Shown piece by piece: positions 33,844 to 44,893 of a DNA stretch of 64,000 bases (the stretch's first letter is position 1; every line of letters begins with the position of its first letter). Origin of the DNA: Astrocystis sublimbata. Taxonomy: Eukaryota > Ascomycota > Sordariomycetes > Xylariales > Xylariaceae. The stretch lies in assembly GCA_022453515.1 (NCBI GenBank), contig JAJNNY010000008.1, positions 558,001 to 622,000 of the forward strand, in the 5' to 3' direction. Made by a program: the position numbers and the translations under genes. The notes beneath the pieces were generated by a model. That model searched no databases. It worked only from the letters and a program-made list of their open reading frames with translations, and was not told the origin of the DNA.

Positions 33844-34864
33844 ACTTCACCATCTCTCTTTTCCTGTCTCTGTCTTACCCACTTATGGCTTTCGAACTCA
33901 TGATTAAACGACTTGCATTTGCGGTGGCATCATCTTCAGTTCTGTTTCTGAGGCTCTTTTTTTTCTTCCCGCCACATCATAACACGACGATAGATTCAAT
34001 CGCATGGGAAAACTTGGGTGCGGGGTTGGCGAGGTTTATACTCTTTGAAATTGCCTGTTGGAGGGAAATCGTTTGCGAGGCGTTTTGGTGTTCCTGTTAA
34101 AGCGTTGCATGGCTGCTCACCTATTCCGTGACGCAGAGGGCCTGCGCATCGTCGTCTTCTCGTACAGATAAAAATTCTAGATAGCGACTCACAAGAAGAG
34201 ATCACTTGTTCATAGCAATCTCGAACCTGCCCACAATCGCGCGACTGGAAACATGAGCCATGTGCAATCAATGTGTGACGGTGCCCTCGTTGAGCGATTG
34301 TTAGGGAGGACGGATTGTGGATTACTGCTCCAGTAGCTAAGTACATGGGAGCCTGGAGGGGTGATGGTTTCCCCGCAATCAATACCGAAACCTCGTAACT
34401 TGTATCTTACACCTGTATCTTACCAAGACATTTTCTCACGATGCACAGCGCATTGGCCACGAGGCCCTCGAAGGGTGATGAAAAGATATAATGGGCAGGT
34501 CACAATCTATTCGAATTGACCGCCGATTGTAGTTACCGGTAAACAAAAGTATCCGTACATGAATGGGATAAACTTTGGACATATTCCCAAGTTGCCGGCC
34601 CGTATACATACATCCAATGCGCCGTTCCTAAACAATACACACTTGCGCCCCAATCCTCTCTTGTTACTGAAGATTATGTGCAAGACCCAGCATGAATTTG
34701 GTGGTTTACTTCCGAAAACACTACTTCACTTCGCTTATCTCGTCGACGATAGGGATGGAAGCTCGGCCTGAAAAGCTATCATGTCCTGGGGCTTTCACGC
34801 AACACTTCCCTCATCGTCTGTAATGCCTTCAGTGCTCGGAGCATTTGTAATCATCTCCGATCTC
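33844..34864. other. Intergenic region between convergent genes
   Basis: 1 kb between the PAPS reductase stop and the stop of the minus-strand nuclear protein. T-rich sequence at about 33955-33970 may be the 3' UTR of the former. No feature is recognised. Confidence 0.5.
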
Positions 34865-37244
34865 CTAGTCAGATTGGATCACAGGGTCGGGCTGAGATAC
34901 CGCAGCCTCAGGTTTATCTGGCGGCGGTTCACTGCTGGTACTAGGGCCATGTTGGTTTAGTGCTGCCTCTAAACCGCTGAAGAGATCCGGGCTGTCTGCT
35001 TCGTTCCTTTCTTGGGGCTGCGACGTGGGCTGCACATCCTGTGGTTCAGCCAATACAGGAGCAGAGACAGGTGGCATATGGGTAGGAGAGCCCTCCGTGA
35101 TTTGGACTGTAGGGGTTTCTATGAGCGTCATGGCTGTCTCAGAAGTCGGCACATCGAGGGCCGGTGCGTCAAGAACCGGCGTATCGTGAGCCGGCACATC
35201 GGGAGCCGGTGGCTCATAATCTGGTGAATCTTGAGCCGGTGCATCCCGAGCCGGTGCATCCCGAGCCGGCGTATCCCGAGCCGGCGTATCCTGAGCCGGC
35301 GTATCTTCAGCCGGTATATCCTGAGCCGGTGCATCATGAGCTAGTGTGTCGCGAACCAGTGTGTCATTAGCCAGAGGCTCAGCTGAGAGACCCGCGTCCA
35401 TGGAAGTCTCCAAAGTCTGAGCCTCGCCCGTGGCGCTCATAGTAGCTTCTCCGCCTTCTACACTGTTCGATGGCGGCTCTATCAACGTCGTCTGTTCTGG
35501 AGTTACCTCCTCAACGGGCAACACAGTGGGATTCAAGCCGCTAGACTCAATCGGCTGTGTTACTGACGAGTCTAGCACATCTGCTATTGCTGTTGTTGTC
35601 GGGTTCTCGAGACTCGCCAAGGGCAGGTTCTCAGTTGCTCCGTCTATCGATGGAGGAGAGGCGTCCTGCATTTCTACGTCCACGTCCTCTGTGGCATCCC
35701 TGTCAATCGTCGGTATGGTATCGATGCCGGGAATCTCGGCAAGAGCGCTTTCATCCATCGCCGGAAGAGGTTCAGGTACCGATTCGACTGGCTGGAGGGT
35801 TTGCTCGATGGTATCTTGAGTAGCCAGCGGCTCCGCCGCGCTTTCCAGGGAAACAGGTTCTGGTTCTGGTTCGGGCCCCCCTGGAGATTGGACCGCAACG
35901 ACATGCTTGAGCGGGCTTCCTTCAACATGCGGAAGGGGTAAAGGTGGAGCAGACAGGTTATTGCTTGCTGGCAGCAAGTCCTGGCTCGGTTGCGATTGTA
36001 TAATCTCGGCTGATTCCTCAGTCTCGTTCTGAGACGGCGTAATGTCCATTTGCTCAGATTTGCTTTCACTATCAGCTCGCGATGCAAAACCGGTGTCGCC
36101 ATCTGCGCCTTCAGCTTCATCTTCATCGTCTTCATCCCCTTCCTCTCCGTCGTCTTCGCCGTCATCACCATCATCGTTGTCATCGTCATCAGCCATTTCC
36201 GTGTCCTTTTGCTTTGCATCATTATCTTCCGTTTTCAAGCCCTGTGATGTCGTTAGCAAAGAGATGCTTCTTGATCATGCTGAAGCCTGAACACGTACCG
36301 GAGCCCCGTCAGCTTGCACACCTGGTGCCGGTCCTGTGATAGCAGTCTTGACCGCATTGGGATTACTCGCACTCATTGGCAGAGGCATCAACTTCTTTCT
36401 ACGGCCCCTACCTGGTCCTTTTGGCTTCCTCTTAGGAGGAGGCGGACGTCTTCGCACAGGTGTTGCCGACGCCTCCACGTTAGCGGTGGGAACCGGCGCG
36501 GCTACGACAGTGGTAGATATGATTTCGCCATCGACTAGTTGCCCCTCGTTGAGAACAACCTCCTGCGTGTACGGGTTGCCGGCGGCATCAACGCGACGAA
36601 CAGTGGCCCTTGTTATGGTGGGACCAGCTGCAGCGGTGCCAGCGGGGAGATCAGACGAGAGGGTTATGGTGCCTTTCCTGCGCTTCGCTAAATAGGACAC
36701 GGTAGATCCCTCAGCGTTACGAGCGACCTGTTTCCAGACTCTGGTCTGAAAGCCCTTGATGCTCGTATCCTCGTCCTTCTTTTCGGCCTTCTCGGCGATG
36801 GTGGGATCGGGTTCGGCTTCATCTTCCTCGGCCGGGGCAGGCCTCTTGTAGCACCGGCCCGATCGAGCAGCGCGCAGAAGATCCTGGGTATAGCTAGGTA
36901 GGAGCTGCGTGTCCTTGGGCATGCCATAGGGCAGTTCGGTCGACCATATGTCGTTCTTGCGGGTAGGGTCGGGCGGCGGCGGCGGCGCGATGGTTACCCA
37001 GTCCTGGCGCCATTGACGGATGGGCAGACCTGGGGCGCATAGCTTAGCAAGGGGCGCAAACGGGAAGTCATGTAGGTTCAGCGCCAGGCAGACATACTCT
37101 CGAAATCTTCGTGTTCCGCATATCCACTCCTGTTACCACGGCGCGTTTGCGTGTTTCGTGGGAACTGCGGTCACACGGCGCTCATCAGGATCGAATTGAG
37201 ATTGGAAACAAGAGATGGGGAAGTTTGCTCACGTTGGGAGCCAT
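34865..37244 (-). CDS. Acidic nuclear protein with AT-hook-like basic patch and Pro/Ala/Asp repeats; function unknown
   Basis: Three exons, 37244-37233 (only 12 nt), 37129-36299 and 36241-34865, all phase 0, encode 739 residues. The N-terminal 100 residues look folded ([40 protein letters not shown], then [20 protein letters not shown]). A segment near 155-200 is basic ([18 protein letters not shown]). Residues about 230-255 form a dense basic patch with [14 protein letters not shown], like an AT-hook. After the second intron comes a run of Asp/Glu (about residues 290-325) and then a long disordered tail with a pentapeptide repeat of the P-A-x-D-T type. A chromatin role is inferred from composition only. 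Without the first intron the ATG frame stops after 20 codons, which supports the tiny first exon. Confidence 0.75.
35155..35370 (-). repeat. 15-bp tandem repeat inside the coding sequence
   Basis: About twelve degenerate copies of a 15-bp unit (plus strand GAGCCGGCGTATCCT) encode a Pro-Ala-x-Asp-Thr/Ala pentapeptide in the acidic nuclear protein. The unit is a multiple of three, so copy changes keep frame; copies near 35235-35320 are almost identical, which indicates recent expansion. Confidence 0.85.
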
Positions 37245-38631
37245 GGTACTAGCGTAGACGCGCTTGGTGTGATGTGTGTAATGCGTGCGTTGTGTGCAAT
37301 GTGACTAGATGTATGTAATCAACACAATGGTAGGCGATTGGCCATAGGCATTGCAGTTCCAATCTGCGACAGTACGTCTAACAAGAGCAGTGTAATGTGG
37401 TATGATCAAACGAAAGGCTACGGAAATACAACGACATCAAAATGATAGAATGCGGGAGAGTCTATGCAGTGGTGCTGTTGACCCTGTTGTGGCTAAGCCG
37501 GCGATGGCGACGGTGACGGTGTTGGTGATGAAGGTGATGGATGGAGTATGTTCTGATCAGCTTTAGCAAGACGCGACATGCGACGGAGGAATTACGACCC
37601 TCGAGGTACAAGTCGCAGGTACTTTGCTATGCGCTCTCGCTAGCGTGTACAGTACTTTACGGTACTTTACGGTACTCAAGGCAACTTTAGAAGTGTTGCG
37701 CCCCACCATTTACCTCACAGGACTGTGTATTTAGGTACGACGACGACCTCGAGCCTTGCCTTGGTCATTCAAGGGTTGATTTACCTCCCAAGGCTTCTTT
37801 TAGCTAAATTTCTAACTACTTGCAATAGTTACACGTGCACACCACGCATTTTGGAGCATCTCTATTTATCCCTATTCCTGTTTAACATGGGGATAGGGAG
37901 GGAGTCTGGAAGTGGCACGACCCACCATGCACAGCCCTACGGCGCCAATGCCTACGAGGTACTGTTCGTCTACCTACCTCTATCATCTATTTACATGTCT
38001 GCGCCTATAGCCATCAACCAAAAGCGATGAGATATATGATTTTACCTATCTGTCTAAAGGCAGAACACCGCTCATGGATGTGAATAATGCCCAAGCCAGA
38101 TCTCGTCGCTGTGAGCTACATGTAAACCTTGAAGATCCGAGTATAGATAGTTAGTTGCCTCTGGTCTAATTAAAGCCTGGGAGATAAACATTGATGCGAG
38201 AAACACGTACATATAGGACATTATATATCGTAACCCTGCCCATCGCCTACCTGGCCGTATCTGGTACTAGGTATATACACTCTTTGATTCGCAAGGTACA
38301 CAAGTCAGGACAACAAGCTTTACAGCTGTACTGTAGATTTATGAAGAAAAAAAAGGATAAGCAGGCTTCACCTCAGGCTGTTCCCCAAACAATGCCACCC
38401 GACAGCATGCCCAGTGGGCATGCAGAATTAAGGTTCTATTATGCAGCTCATGCTATCTACGTACTTCTTATAATGCCTCATTACGAGCGCCTTATCTCTA
38501 TCTCTCTCTCTCTCATCCTCTCGTTATTTGACTTGATCAACACCGATACCTTTATCTCAATACTGCTGTGCTGATAGCACCAACGCCGACGTCTTTCTAG
38601 ACACCAAGACTCGCATTCGCATCAACGGTTA
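37245..38631. other. Divergent intergenic region
   Basis: 1.4 kb between divergent starts. It contains a GTACTTTACG tandem repeat (37652-37677) and a TC-rich tract (38495-38514) shortly before the metallophosphoesterase. Open frames at 37725-38030 and 38191-38574 lack recognisable motifs and are not called. Confidence 0.5.
37652..37677. repeat. GTACTTTACG tandem repeat
   Basis: Nearly three copies of a 10-bp GTACTTTACG unit in non-coding DNA between divergent genes. Confidence 0.75.
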
Positions 38632-39612
38632 TTGATATCATCAGCAACAATGAGCGTAAAGACCAGATTCCTCGTGATATCTGACACGCACGCCAACCCC
38701 TCCTTGGAGATACAGCCGGAGCACAAAGCAGATGTGGTGATCCACTGTGGTGACCTCACTGATGGCTCCAAGCTTGATGAGTATCACCACGCTCTCCAGC
38801 TCCTACGGGATTTGGACGCCCCTCTAAAACTGGTTATAGCAGGGAACCACGACTTCACTCTAGACGACGACGCCTTTCGAAGAATTCTCGACGAAAGCTC
38901 CGAGCCACTAGACCCAGATCTTGTCCGGAGAGAGTACGGGTCCATAGGGCAAGCGAGAAGTCTTTTCGACGAAGCTGGGGGTATTCATTTGCTGGATGAA
39001 GGCACCCACTCGTTTTCCCTTCCGAACGGCGCATCGTTGACCGTCTATGCAAGTCCGTTTACGCCCTCAGCAAACGGCGGTGCCTTCCAGTATCATCCCC
39101 AATCCTCACATCAATTCGCCATCGGCAAAGGCGTGGATATAGTCATCACCCATGGCCCCCCACGCGGAATCTTGGATATGGCGCATGGTCAAAGAGCTGG
39201 CTGCCCACAATTGTTCGGGGCCGTTGCACGAGCCAAACCGCTGCTTCACTGATTCGGGCACATCCACGAAGGATGGGGTGCAAGGCTCGTGGCATGGAGG
39301 GAGACGATTGCTGAAAGCCCTTCCCATTTCACGGAAATCGACAACGACCGATCTACGGTTGTTGATAAGCTCTTCAACATCACATCAGCCAAAAAGGACA
39401 CGCCCAAATTGGCAGCCGAAAAGCGACACACAGCTATACAGCTTCTCCAGCAGGGATATCGTGCAACAAGTCACTGCAACGATGATCCAGTTCCACTAGA
39501 GCGTGGGAAACACACACTGTTCGCGAATGCTGCAGTTGAAGGGGTTACCGATGAAGTTCCCTTACATCCATTCTGGATGGTCGATATCGACTTGCCCTCA
39601 ACCCTTAGTTGA
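38632..39612 (+). pseudogene. Calcineurin-like metallophosphoesterase with one in-frame TGA (nonsense copy or recoded gene)
   Basis: Belongs to the MPPED/UPF0046-like branch of calcineurin-type phosphoesterases. The frame runs 327 codons with a single internal stop, TGA at 39250-39252 (codon 207). Before it: SDTHAN (D18, H20), HCGDLTDG (D41), AGNHDF (N72, H73), VITHGPPRG (H174). Directly after it: FGHIHEGWGARLV with the last metal ligands H210 and H212, then GYRATSHCNDD and LFANAAVEG and a final WMVDIDLP, ending TGA at 39612. Fungal relatives usually read LHCFGHIHEG here, so the TGA sits where Cys is expected. A product ending at codon 206 would lack the GHxH ligands and probably be inactive. 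Start Met1 or Met7 (38650, MSVKTRF). No other disruption is visible. A nonsense mutation, sequencing error or recoding are all possible. Confidence 0.85.
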
Positions 39613-40577
39613 CCATCATAAGAGCTTACTTATATCGTGTTCTTGCTCAGCTCCTGTCTCCTCATTAACACGTTTTCAGTCAAGACGCAACAGATAGGGT
39701 ATTATCTTGCCTCTATCGTAATTCACTCTGATCATTCAAGATATTTAAGGGTGACGGATAACAAAGTATCATTACTCGCGGGCTCGGATCTGCCTTACTA
39801 AGACAGCCCACACCCGTTAACAGGATGTCAAGAAGTACCCTTTCCCTTTAGCCACTCCATCCCTACGCATCATTAGCTATATTGAATCTGATCCCCAGGC
39901 ACTGACCCCAATGAACAAAACATTGAAGTCCCTCCATTCAAGAGAAGCGCAAGAGAGAAAAAAAAGATTTCGAGAGGGCGAAGGTGCTCACCCCTTGAAC
40001 AGCCATCGCCAAGCCGAAAGCTGTATGAGGATCCACGGCTCCAAGCCACTCTGTCTAATTTTATTGATCGGTGAATCGATCGAAGAAGCGGCATAGACAG
40101 ATCATGATCCATGTATAATAGTGATGATCAGAGAGCATGTCATTCGGATGACAGTAAGTCTCATTCCCTTAGAGTTCTACAAATATACCTAACCTATACT
40201 TTACTCTCACATCTGAATCAACATACATGAAACGTCACGAATCACTGAAGAGTTGGTTTATTTTTTTGTCTTAAAGATTCTATCCTTCCCATCCCAAATC
40301 CTATCCTCACCCTTCGCTCCCGTTCAAGCCAAGCCAAGGCTTGAGAAAAACACATCCGACGGCGAACGTGTATGATTTGTACAGTTATGTATGTACAATG
40401 GTAGTTATAGTACAAGGACTCGAGCGCATCGAGGTACCTAAGAAATGCAGTAGGTATATTTCTGTAAGTGCAATGCTTGTCCAGTTCTGTTCAGACCCAG
40501 AGCGCGCCCAGCCGGTTCTCATTGCATCCCTGATCTAGCTCTAGCCGCTGAAGAAAGTGAGGAGAGGAGGAATGCGC
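39613..40577. other. Intergenic region between convergent genes
   Basis: About 1 kb between the metallophosphoesterase end and the ISD11 stop. AT-rich; T tract at about 40259-40266. No gene or RNA is recognised. Confidence 0.5.
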
Positions 40578-41446
40578 TCAGTCCCACCTGGTTAGAGGTA
40601 AGTAAGGGCAGTCGAGAGATTTCGCTAGGAGCTTCGGAAGTGCTGAGAGTCCGAGTCATTACGTACCCTGTGTCCTTTTGCCGTGTGATATCGCCGGAAT
40701 TACCCTTCTGCTTGCCCTGTGGGTAGGACGATGTCCCATTAGCCATTGCTAGTCATAGAATGAAGCCACGGTTTGGGTTGAAAGTTGTTGAGAAATCGCT
40801 TACCGTCATGCCGCCCTCCACAACGAGCTTGTCGATCTGGTAGAACTGGCTGACGATTGTTTGCCGCTGCTCATGGTGAATCATTAGTAAAGCTGTCGAC
40901 TGTCTCTCCCCACTTTTCTCCATCTCCAGCAACAACCCCAATGATTTACACCATCTTCAAGATCTAGCAAAAAAGACTGCCCGGGGACCAGGCCGAACCC
41001 GGAAGGAGAGAGTAGGAGAGCCAGGGTTCGGGAGGTTATTCTGCGCACCTTCATAATCTGCAACTCCTTGAGCCCCTTCTGGATCAGATCCTGTATCTTC
41101 CTTGGGTCCTCGACGTCCTTGCATTCCCGGAAGGCGTCTCTCGTCCGACGGTGCGCGTACTCGCGGAAGTTGTAGGATTGGAAGTCGGTGCCTGTGCGGA
41201 GCAGTTGTCGGTACTGTTGATTATGCGCGGGCCAGCGCATCAAGTTAGCCCCGGCTCCCAATGTGCGATTCCATTCCTTCCTTCCTCTCTTCCTTCTCTG
41301 CGACGAGACGAGAGACATATGGCGAATGCGACGACAGGACGTCTCTCGTGTTGCGCATCGCAGCGCAGTGCAGAGACGAGGCTACTACTCACCAGTGACC
41401 GGGCCTGCTGCGGCAGGTCGCCCTTGAGGGCCGACACGATGGACAT
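40578..41446 (-). CDS. ISD11: Iron-sulfur cluster assembly accessory protein ISD11 (LYR family)
   Basis: Mitochondrial matrix partner that stabilises the cysteine desulfurase Nfs1 together with acyl carrier protein. Five exons, 41446-41393, 41213-41049, 40866-40804, 40716-40667 and 40587-40578, give 113 residues. The LYR motif is L18-Y19-R20, and the first intron cuts it between L18 and Y19. Then come [18 protein letters not shown], a helical segment with [19 protein letters not shown] and DKLVVEGG, and the tail [18 protein letters not shown]. The end of the frame is completed only by the 10-nt last exon (giving GWD-stop), the usual end of fungal homologues. All donors are GT and acceptors AG. 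For exon 4 I chose the acceptor at 40717 over one 30 nt upstream because it restores the conserved tail. Confidence 0.92.
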
Positions 41447-42092
41447 GCCGATAGTCTGTCTTTCGAGTGTTCCTTCTTTTCGCCTCCCTCCGCTTGCTTC
41501 GAATCGGTGGCAGTCGTAATACGGCGTGTGTGACTGGTTAGGACAGACTTTGGGTGTCTGTGTTTGTGTCGGTGCTTGGTACTTAGTAGTAGTGGCGGGC
41601 GGGCGCGGAATGATGCAACGAATTGGCCAGTCCTTAACGCAGCTGCTCTTTTTTTTCTGGAGCTCCCCGCCACTAGGTAAGCCCCTATGCCCCTATGCCC
41701 CTCTACCACCTGAAGCTCGGTCCTAACGGCTACGGCGCCGAGACCGTCTCCGTCGGTCGTATCGGACCCCATCGGAGACAGAAGGACGGATCAACTTGAT
41801 TGACAGAGGCTTGTTTACATTGATGTTCTACCTGTTTATTTATTTGCACTTATTTGACTTTGGATTCGAGTTACTGTGAGATTGCACTGAGCTGCATTCA
41901 CCCAGGCCCTCCACTGTCATCGCCACCGTGAATGCAGACGCTTCGCCAATAGTCATAAAGCCAATAAAATGCAAATGCATCATGTTTCATAGAATGTCTT
42001 GATGGGCCAAGTTTCATGACCTTGTTACATATAACTTGAGTACATATATAGAATAACCAGTGTCAACCAGTTGATGAATCCATATAGGTATG
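41447..42092. other. Intergenic region upstream of ISD11
   Basis: 0.65 kb between two minus-strand genes. A CCCCTATG repeat lies at 41681-41703 close to a T8 tract at 41649-41656. Nothing else is recognised. Confidence 0.5.
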
Positions 42093-43496
42093 CTAAGACA
42101 CAGCTGCGCCCGTCGTCTGCTGCCAGTCGCTCAAGGCATCTCGTAAGCTTATTACGTGCTCCTCTATTTTTCTAGCCGAGTACCTCGTCTCATCCTCCGG
42201 ATCGAACTCCAATTTCCCCTTGTCATCATTGTCCAGATTCTTCTTCTTTCGCTCTGGGATATGTACGCTATCCCGATGCCGTTGGAAGTTGGCGTCATAG
42301 CAATTTGAGGAGCAGAAAGCAGAGGCATGTCCCAAATTCGTCACGCATTCTCGGCAGATGACCACCATGGGTTCGTCAATGTCCATCCTCGTGTCCGAGT
42401 CCACGAGATCGAGACAGTCCGAGCCTGACGAGCACTCGTGTACTGCCTTCATGTGCGATTCCTGTATGACATGCTGTTAGCATAAGGAGCTACGAGCTCG
42501 GAAGAGAGGAACACTCACGTAGCCATCGCTTTGACATGTCTCCGACGCGCAAAATGATGTGGGTTTGTCCAACACCTTGAAATGATCGGCGAGCACTTGA
42601 CATAACGGACATGCGACGAATTCTCGCCCGCTGAGAGATTGCGTGCACGCCGAACAAGGGGGCAGCGTGCTCGCTGCCTCGGCCTCCCTCATGGCAGCCC
42701 TAGCCCTTTCTTGCCTCAGCTGATTCTTCTTATTCTTACTAAGTTCATGCGCTGCTTTGGCCCGTCGGAGCTCTTCTAGCTTCCTCTGCAGTCTCTGCTT
42801 CTGCTCCACGTCTCCCTTGGTCGCTTGCCGGTCGCGGGCCATCGTGTTCATCACCTCGGCCACCGGCTTGCCCTCCATGATCACGTCGATGTATTTCTGC
42901 ATCTTGGCCGCGCCCGCCGCGTCGCGCTCGGGCAAGAACAATGCGTCTATGTACGCATGCGCCCGTGCCGTCGGCGGCTGCGCAGTCCTCACGTGCTTCG
43001 AGAACGTGAGGAACACCTCGTTGTACAGCTCGGTGTCCACACCCAAGCAATCTCGCAGTTCGGCGACCAGCTGATCGGCTGGTATCTCCCTGTCGTTCAT
43101 CTTTTGCTGGAGCGCGCGCGCTTCTGCCGGAGACTTGGTCGCGGGATGCAGGCTGAGGTTGCGGACCTTATCCCGCAGCCATTCCTTCTTCTCGTCGGCT
43201 ATCCGCTGCTCGATGGTCTTGAAGTCGACCTCGTGCTGTCGCGCCTTGGCGAAAAGGTCATCGAGTTCCTGAAGAAAAGGCCGGCGACCCGAGAACCACT
43301 CCTTCAGCGGGGAGTTCACATAGCGGTCTCTCAGGCGGTGGATCAGACGCGTCCAGCATTCGGGACACTCGACCACATGACGCTTGCTATGCTCCCGGAT
43401 GCATGAGTCTCGGATGGATTCCAGGTCCCGGGCACACGCGAGCGAGTGTCGCCGCCCCTTTTGAAGGGTTTCTAGTTCATCCCATGGGTCTAACAT
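42093..43496 (-). CDS. Conserved-looking Cys/His-rich zinc-binding protein, function unknown
   Basis: Two exons, 43496-42519 and 42461-42093, phase 0, encode 448 residues. The N-terminal 240 residues are helical and charged, with two early cysteines (VVECPECW). A coiled-coil stretch rich in Lys, Arg and Gln follows (QKQRLQRKLEELRRAKAAHE). The last 160 residues contain paired cysteines and histidines: PPCSACTQ with ACPLCQ, SFCASETCQ with HMKAVH after the splice, and ICRECV with FCSSNC and HRDSVH. These look like treble-clef or C2H2-like zinc knuckles, but I recognise no named domain. The tail is acidic and helical. The splice joins DGY to ESHMKAVH and so completes a Cys2His2 set. Confidence 0.75.
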
Positions 43497-44247
43497 CTTT
43501 GGCGCATCAGGTCCACCCAGACGCGCAAAGGGTTAGGACTGTTTCGAGGCCCGCTCTCTATTGCCTGCCCTCAGGAATTCGCCGGCTGCTCAAAATATGC
43601 TGATACAGAGTCCTGAGTTATGGGGAGTGAAGTCTTGATGCGTCGTAGCAGTGAAAACGTCTCGGGAGCTCCCACGGCTTTCGGCGCATAGATTGTTGTT
43701 GGTATCTGGTTATTGCTGGTCGGCGCAACAGATGGAGCGAGAATAGAGCCACAGTACCCTGATCGTTCTTGCTTCCGGCGCAAGGTATTATTATAAGACA
43801 GCGTTTATAGCGCGATCTCGATAGTCATTACAGCGTTCCCTGTACTTCAGCTGCGTTATGTACTCGAAAGTTTTGAAACTGATACAATGTAGCTCTTGGG
43901 ATCGAGGTCGCGTTTCCAGGGATCTAGGTCAGTCCTCGGGAGGTACCTAGGTACTTGCCAAGCGGGGACTCTGGTGGAACTGTGCGTTGCATCAACAGGG
44001 GGGCCGAGGGGACCTAGGTACGTCACGGTCTAGCTCACCTCCATCTGCAGTCTCGGCCAATTGAAACTCTGAAATTTGAGCTCTAGCCTCTCCAATCTAA
44101 TCCACCTGACAGGCTACAGTGCCTTATGTACTTAGGTACCTACATGAGCCAACAGCAGTTTCGCGACTCCCGTCATCTTGGCAGCTTCGTTCCATCTCTA
44201 CAACACCCACTTCGTCGTACCTACAGAGCCACGTAAACAAGCACATC
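43497..44247. other. Divergent intergenic region
   Basis: 0.75 kb between the start of the Cys/His-rich gene and SF3B5. It contains two TACCTAGGTA-type motifs (43942-43954 and 44131-44145). No other feature is recognised. Confidence 0.5.
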
Positions 44248-44615
44248 ATGGTAAGCCCCCAAAATGAAGCACATCCCGCATCCTCTCACATATCTTACCA
44301 CAGCCGCGCTGACGAATGCTATAGGCGGACAAACTACGCACCCAGCAGGAACTTGAACGGCTGCAAGCCAAGTACATCGGAACGGGACACCCGGACACGA
44401 CGTCGTGGGAGTGGCGGACCAACATATCGCGCGACACGTACTCGAGCCTGGTCGGCCACCCGCCCCAGCTAGCCTACATATCCCTCGCCCAGAACGAGCC
44501 CGCTGCCAAAGTGCGCGCCCAGCTGATCCGCAAGATGATCCAACCATGCGGTCCGCCGCCGCCGCGCGAAGGAGAGGAGCACCTCGTGCCGAACGGACGC
44601 CACGACACTTCCTGA
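44248..44615 (+). CDS. SF3B5: Splicing factor 3B subunit 5 (SF3b10/Ysf3)
   Basis: Small subunit of the U2 snRNP SF3b complex that helps hold the branch-site region. Exon 1 contributes only the ATG (44248-44250); after a 74-nt intron (gtaagc...ctatag) exon 2 runs 44325-44615. The product has 97 residues: MADKLRTQQELERLQAKYIG, TGHPDTTSWEWRTNISRDTY, YISLAQNEPAAKVRAQLIRK and MIQPCGPPPP, which match the human protein motif by motif. The tail after PPPP is short and variable. The gene is convergent with NSE3 and only 278 bp separate their stops. Confidence 0.95.
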
Positions 44616-44893
44616 TCTCGCGAAAGGTTGATATCGCATTGGGGCGACGACTGGGTAGTATGGATGCATATTCAGCGAAACCACAGCACCGAACGGCTTC
44701 ATAATTTACATTGCATTACATTGGAGCTCGAACGATATACCGGTAACGATTAGCAGGTCTGGGTTGCACCAGCAGAGGTGAAATCGAGTCGGAACTGCTG
44801 CGTGGCAGTATGACTTCCCGGCCTATCGAAAAGCGCGATGACGGTCACGTTCTGTCCACATTATATATCACATCAAACCCCTCCTACAACTAC

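Noticed and set aside
36082..36339. His/Leu-rich plus-strand frame
   Set aside because: Antisense of the Asp/Glu run in the acidic nuclear protein.
39205..39270. An intron that would remove the in-frame TGA of the metallophosphoesterase
   Set aside because: Only weak donors are available and any such intron would also delete the conserved GHIHE metal ligands.
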